From Bacteroidota bacterium (GTDB lineage Bacteria > Bacteroidota > Bacteroidia > Flavobacteriales > Flavobacteriaceae): a DNA stretch of 8,284 nt. The DNA is taken from assembly GCA_024280815.1 (NCBI GenBank), contig JAJRPL010000363.1, forward strand, positions 1 through 8,284. The letters run 5' to 3'. The notes beneath the pieces were generated by a model that made no database searches, was not told the origin of the DNA, and saw only the letters and a list, made by a program, of their open reading frames with translations. Below are positions 5,221-8,284 of the stretch, one piece after another. Both the position numbers and the translations under genes were made by a program. Position 1 is the stretch's first letter. Each line of letters begins with the position of its first letter.

Positions 5221-7713
5221 ATGAATGAAAGCGAAACAAGATCTGAACTTATAGACCCACAACTTACCCAAGCAGGTTGGGGAATTGTTGAGGATTCAAA
5301 AATATTGAGAGAACGCAATGTTTGTAAGATAACAGATGGTCGCATACAGGTTGGTGGTAAAAGAGCCAAACCTTTAATTGCCGATTATATTTTGGTTTAC
5401 AAAGGTATTAAGTTGGCTATTGTTGAGGCAAAAAGTAATGAATTGGCAGTTGGTGAAGGTGTAGCACAAGCCAAATTATATGCTCAAAAATTAAATTTAG
5501 AAACTACCTATTCGGCAAACGGAAAAGAAATTTACCAAATCTGTATGAAAACAGGTGCAGAAAGTTTGGTCAACAACTTTCTTTCGCCTCAAGAATTATG
5601 GAATAAAACCTATCCGCAAGGTACAGTAACCGAACAAGCAGCACAATGGCGAGATAAATTTTCGGCTATTCCTTTTGAAGACAAATCAGGAACTTGGCAA
5701 CCAAGATATTATCAAGAAATTGCAGTTCGCAACACATTAGAAGCAGTTGCACAAGGCAAAGACAGAATTTTGCTAACCCTTGCCACAGGAACAGGAAAAA
5801 CGGCAATTGCTTTTCAAATTGCTTGGAAATTATTCTACACAAGATGGAATTTATCAGCAAAAACGGATAACTACAATAAACGTAGACCAAGAATATTATT
5901 TTTGGCAGATAGAAATATATTAGTAAATCAAGCTTTTTCTAATGGATTTTCACCTTTTGATGATGGTAAAACCGATCATAGAGTGCGTGTCAGTCCTAAA
6001 GAAATGCGTAAAACGGGAAAAGTACCCACAAACGGAAGTATCTTTTTCACTATTTTTCAATCGTTTATGACCAAAGAGCAATCTGAAGATGAACAAGAAG
6101 AAAATATAGATTTCCAAATTGCAGCAGAACCACAAGAGCAACTATATCGTTTTGGAGAATATCCTAAAGATTTTTTTGATTTTATAATTATAGACGAATG
6201 CCACAGAGGTGGAGCAAATGATGAAGGCAATTGGAGAGGAATTTTAGACTATTTCTCGCCTGCTGTTCAGTTAGGGTTAACAGCCACACCAAAACGAAAA
6301 GACAATGTAGATACCTATGCATATTTTGGCAACCCTGTTTATATTTATTCTTTAAAAGAAGGAATTAATGATGGATTTTTAACGCCTTTTAAAGTCAAAA
6401 GAATTAAAACTACGTTAGACGATTATATTTATACCAATGATGATACCGTAGTAGAAGGAGAAATTAAAGAAGGTAAACTGTATGAAGAAAAAGATTTTAA
6501 TAGAAAAATAGTCATTCCAGCAAGAGAGCGATATCGTGTGCATACCTTTATGAATGATGCCCATATTGATGATAAAACAATCATTTTTTGTACAACACAA
6601 GACCACGCAGCAATGGTTAGAGATATAGTAAATCAATACAAATCAAAAGGGAAAGATATCGATTACTGTGTTAGGGTAACGGCTAATGACGGAAAAATTG
6701 GTGAAACATTTTTAGACCAATTTTGTAATAATGACAGATTGATTCCAACCATATTGACTACTTCACAAAAGCTATCTACAGGAGTTGATGCAAGAAACAT
6801 TAGAAATATTGTGTTGATGCGTCCTGTAAATCAAATTATAGAATTTAAACAAATTGTAGGTAGAGGCACACGTATGTTTGATGGTAAAGAATTTTTCACC
6901 ATTTATGATTTTGTAGATGCCTACCAACGTTTTTCAGACCCAGAATGGGATGGCGAACCAGTTGAGCCAGTAGAACCTGAGATTTGTGAGAAATGTCATC
7001 AAAGTCCTTGCGTTTGCATAAAAGAACCTGAAAAATGTAAAGTTTGTGACGAAAGTCCTTGTGTTTGTGAAGTAGAAGCACCAACCGAATGTGAAACTTG
7101 CGGACAATTGCCTTGCATTTGCAAAAAGAAAGTAAGAATAAAATTACGAAACGGAAAGGAATTAGAAATTCAGAAAATGATTTCAACTTCTTTTTGGAGT
7201 GCAGATGGAAAACCAATATCAGCAGAAGAATTTTTAAATAACTTGTTTGGTGAATTACCAAATTTCTTTAAAAGTGAAGCGGAATTAAGAGAATTATGGT
7301 CTAATCCATTAACAAGAAAAACATTACTTGAAAAATTAGAAGAAGCAGGTTTTGGCTTAGAAGAATTAAACACACTTAGAAAACTAATTGATGCCGAGAA
7401 AAGCGACCTTTTTGATGTGTTGGAATATGTATTTAATAGTGAGATAAAACCCATCACACGAAAAGAACGCGTTGCAGTAGCAAAAGCCACCATTTTTGCA
7501 TTATTAAACGAAAGACAAAAAGAATTTATAGAATTTGTATTGAGTAAATATGTGGAAACAGGAGTTGGCGAATTAGACCAATCGAAATTACCAATACTAC
7601 TCGCTAATAAATTTCAATCACAAGAAGATGGAATTGAAAAGTTGGGCGGAAACGCACTTGAAATACGAGATATGTTTATAGAGTTTCAGAAATATTTATA
7701 TAAAACAGCATAA
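5221..7713 (+). CDS. hsdR: Type I restriction endonuclease subunit R (HsdR)
   Basis: The 830-residue protein is the ATP-dependent translocase and nuclease of a type I RM enzyme. The N-terminal nuclease has the PD-(D/E)xK pattern, with Asp55 (LIADYILVY) and Glu69-x-Lys71 (VEAKS). The superfamily 2 motor follows: Walker A ATGTGKT at 188-194, DECH at 325-328, TATP at 354-357, STGVD at 519-523, and QIVGRGTR at 544-551. Then comes a cysteine-rich insert at 589-634 with three CxxCx4CxC units. The C-terminal region (about 660-830, FWSADGKPISAEEFLNNLF onward) resembles the EcoEI-type HsdR C-terminal domain that docks on the methyltransferase. All key residues are present, so it looks active. The length is within the usual range for this shorter HsdR class. 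The start MNESETRSELIDPQL is typical of the family. It needs HsdM and HsdS; the local HsdM tail appears damaged, which matters for function. Confidence 0.97.
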   Translation: MNESETRSELIDPQLTQAGWGIVEDSKILRERNVCKITDGRIQVGGKRAKPLIADYILVYKGIKLAIVEAKSNELAVGEGVAQAKLYAQKLNLETTYSANGKEIYQICMKTGAESLVNNFLSPQELWNKTYPQGTVTEQAAQWRDKFSAIPFEDKSGTWQPRYYQEIAVRNTLEAVAQGKDRILLTLATGTGKTAIAFQIAWKLFYTRWNLSAKTDNYNKRRPRILFLADRNILVNQAFSNGFSPFDDGKTDHRVRVSPKEMRKTGKVPTNGSIFFTIFQSFMTKEQSEDEQEENIDFQIAAEPQEQLYRFGEYPKDFFDFIIIDECHRGGANDEGNWRGILDYFSPAVQLGLTATPKRKDNVDTYAYFGNPVYIYSLKEGINDGFLTPFKVKRIKTTLDDYIYTNDDTVVEGEIKEGKLYEEKDFNRKIVIPARERYRVHTFMNDAHIDDKTIIFCTTQDHAAMVRDIVNQYKSKGKDIDYCVRVTANDGKIGETFLDQFCNNDRLIPTILTTSQKLSTGVDARNIRNIVLMRPVNQIIEFKQIVGRGTRMFDGKEFFTIYDFVDAYQRFSDPEWDGEPVEPVEPEICEKCHQSPCVCIKEPEKCKVCDESPCVCEVEAPTECETCGQLPCICKKKVRIKLRNGKELEIQKMISTSFWSADGKPISAEEFLNNLFGELPNFFKSEAELRELWSNPLTRKTLLEKLEEAGFGLEELNTLRKLIDAEKSDLFDVLEYVFNSEIKPITRKERVAVAKATIFALLNERQKEFIEFVLSKYVETGVGELDQSKLPILLANKFQSQEDGIEKLGGNALEIRDMFIEFQKYLYKTA
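6985..7122 (+). other. Triple CxxCx4CxC cluster encoded in hsdR
   Basis: Cysteines at residues 589, 592, 597, 599; 606, 609, 614, 616; and 624, 627, 632, 634 form three near-identical units with periods of 17 and 18 residues. Each has Pro before the third Cys, as in SPCVC, SPCVC and LPCIC. The acidic and proline-rich VEPVEPE precedes it. Twelve cysteines in this order suggest zinc binding or, less likely, an iron-sulfur site. It sits between the motor and the C-terminal docking domain. Confidence 0.7.
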
Positions 7714-7859
7714 CAGAATGAAAAGCCAACGCATAAGCCATACACATTTGCAATCGCTACAGCCAACGCTCAAAAGCCAAAATTGCAAAAGAGTATGTCT
7801 TGCCAACGCATATACTAAACGATATACGAAACCCTTAAAATCTTACTAAATACACTATA
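7714..7859. repeat. Intergenic repeat region between convergent genes
   Basis: GCCAACGC occurs three times, at 7725-7732, 7762-7769 and 7802-7809, spaced 37 and 40 bases apart. TTTGCAAT (7747-7754) pairs with ATTGCAAA (7782-7789) around a 27-base loop. AGTAT/ATACT (7792-7796 and 7812-7816) forms a smaller arm pair around the third GCCAACGC. The region separates convergent hsdR and the sulfurtransferase gene, so it could also end transcription, although no T-tract follows a strong stem. The style resembles dispersed Bacteroidota intergenic repeats; that is recollection. Confidence 0.5.
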
Positions 7860-8284
7860 TTATTTACGATATAAAGTTCCCCATTCTGTCCAAGAACCGT
7901 CATAAACTGTTGTATTTTTAATTCCAGAAAGTTCAGCACCCAATGCCAATACACAAGCAGTAATACCAGAACCGCAAGAAAAAATTAGTTTTTTATCGGT
8001 TATTTCTACACTTTTAAAAAGTTTTGAAATTTCTTCTTTAGATTTCATTCTTCCTTCAACTTGAAGCTTCGTATAGGGTAAACTCTTCGAATTGGGTAGT
8101 TGACCACTTCGTAATCCTTTTCTTGGTTCAGGTATAGTTCCGTTAAAACGTTCTGCTGACCTTGCATCTAAAATGAGTTGGTTTTCATCTTTAATGGCAT
8201 CCAAGACATTGTTATAATTGTAGAAATAATCTGAATTATAATTTGCTGAAAAATTACCTAAGCTACCTAAATAAGTTTGAAGCT
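7860..8284 (-). CDS. 3-mercaptopyruvate sulfurtransferase (rhodanese), 3' part
   Basis: The stop is at 7860-7862 on the minus strand, and the frame stays open to the right edge, so the start lies outside the window. The visible protein is about 141 residues, starting LQTYLGSLGNFSANYNSDYF. It covers the second rhodanese domain: NQLILDARSAERFNG (the family's DAR..ERF motif), EPRKGLRSGQLPNSKSLPY, the active-site loop SCGSGITAC with the CGSGITA sulfur-carrying cysteine, and the terminal YDGSWTEWGTL. This motif set marks SseA-type 3-mercaptopyruvate sulfurtransferases, which move sulfur from 3-mercaptopyruvate to thiols or cyanide, releasing pyruvate. A TTG at 8202-8204 is not a credible start because coding continues upstream of it. 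It is unrelated to the RM locus and probably marks the edge of the variable region. Confidence 0.92.
   Translation of the reverse strand, partial: LQTYLGSLGNFSANYNSDYFYNYNNVLDAIKDENQLILDARSAERFNGTIPEPRKGLRSGQLPNSKSLPYTKLQVEGRMKSKEEISKLFKSVEITDKKLIFSCGSGITACVLALGAELSGIKNTTVYDGSWTEWGTLYRK

Noticed and set aside
6985..7122. Ferredoxin-type iron-sulfur domain in HsdR
   Set aside because: The CxxCx4CxC order does not match the CxxCxxCxxxC pattern of 2[4Fe-4S] ferredoxins, so a zinc-type site is the better guess.
8202..8204. TTG as the start of a short rhodanese protein
   Set aside because: Coding sequence typical of the sulfurtransferase family continues upstream to the window edge, so the gene is partial rather than short.

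Overview
The window looks like chromosomal DNA of a low-GC Bacteroidota, most likely a flavobacterium. The reasons are the strongly AT-rich codon use, the absence of clear Shine-Dalgarno sequences, a TTTCGAGCGGAGTCGAGAAA-type repeat near the left end, and protein relatives that I recognise from that phylum. It holds most of a type I restriction-modification (RM) locus, interrupted by accessory genes and a transposon-like element. It then ends at an unrelated housekeeping gene on the opposite strand.

Layout: (1) 1-318 is the 3' end of a modification subunit gene (hsdM). It shows apparent frame disruptions and a flavobacterial-type repeat inside the tail. (2) 315-548 is a truncated rhuM-like gene with an in-frame stop, followed directly by a complete divergent paralogue (553-1404) with an added PLD-like C-terminal region. 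(3) 1406-2632 is hsdS, the DNA-specificity subunit, with two target recognition domains. (4) 2630-3445 is a REP-associated tyrosine transposase (RAYT) unit. One REP-like hairpin abuts and supplies the hsdS stop codon, and a second copy with two in-frame minisatellites lies inside the transposase gene. (5) 3603-5215 is one large protein of DUF3843-like character, split into two reading frames at a T7 run. (6) 5221-7713 is hsdR, the restriction/translocase subunit, with all core nuclease and helicase motifs and an unusual triple cysteine cluster. (7) 7714-7859 is a repeat-rich intergenic spacer. (8) 7860-8284 is the 3' part of a minus-strand 3-mercaptopyruvate sulfurtransferase (rhodanese) gene that runs off the right edge.

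How the genes fit together: HsdS would give sequence specificity to HsdM (methylation) and to HsdR plus HsdM (ATP-driven translocation and cleavage). The rhuM-like gene is an accessory often seen in type I RM operons, but its job is not established. The hsdM tail overlaps the first rhuM start (ATGA), rhuM and hsdS are one base apart, and the DUF3843-like gene and hsdR are five bases apart, so this was probably one co-directional operon before the RAYT unit entered.

The most notable points are signs of recent remodelling: the REP insertions, the truncated rhuM duplicate, the broken hsdM tail, and the slippery T7 frameshift. Apart from the RAYT/REP structure, the cysteine cluster and the frameshift, the system itself is a known type. 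I do not see a clearly new defence system here.
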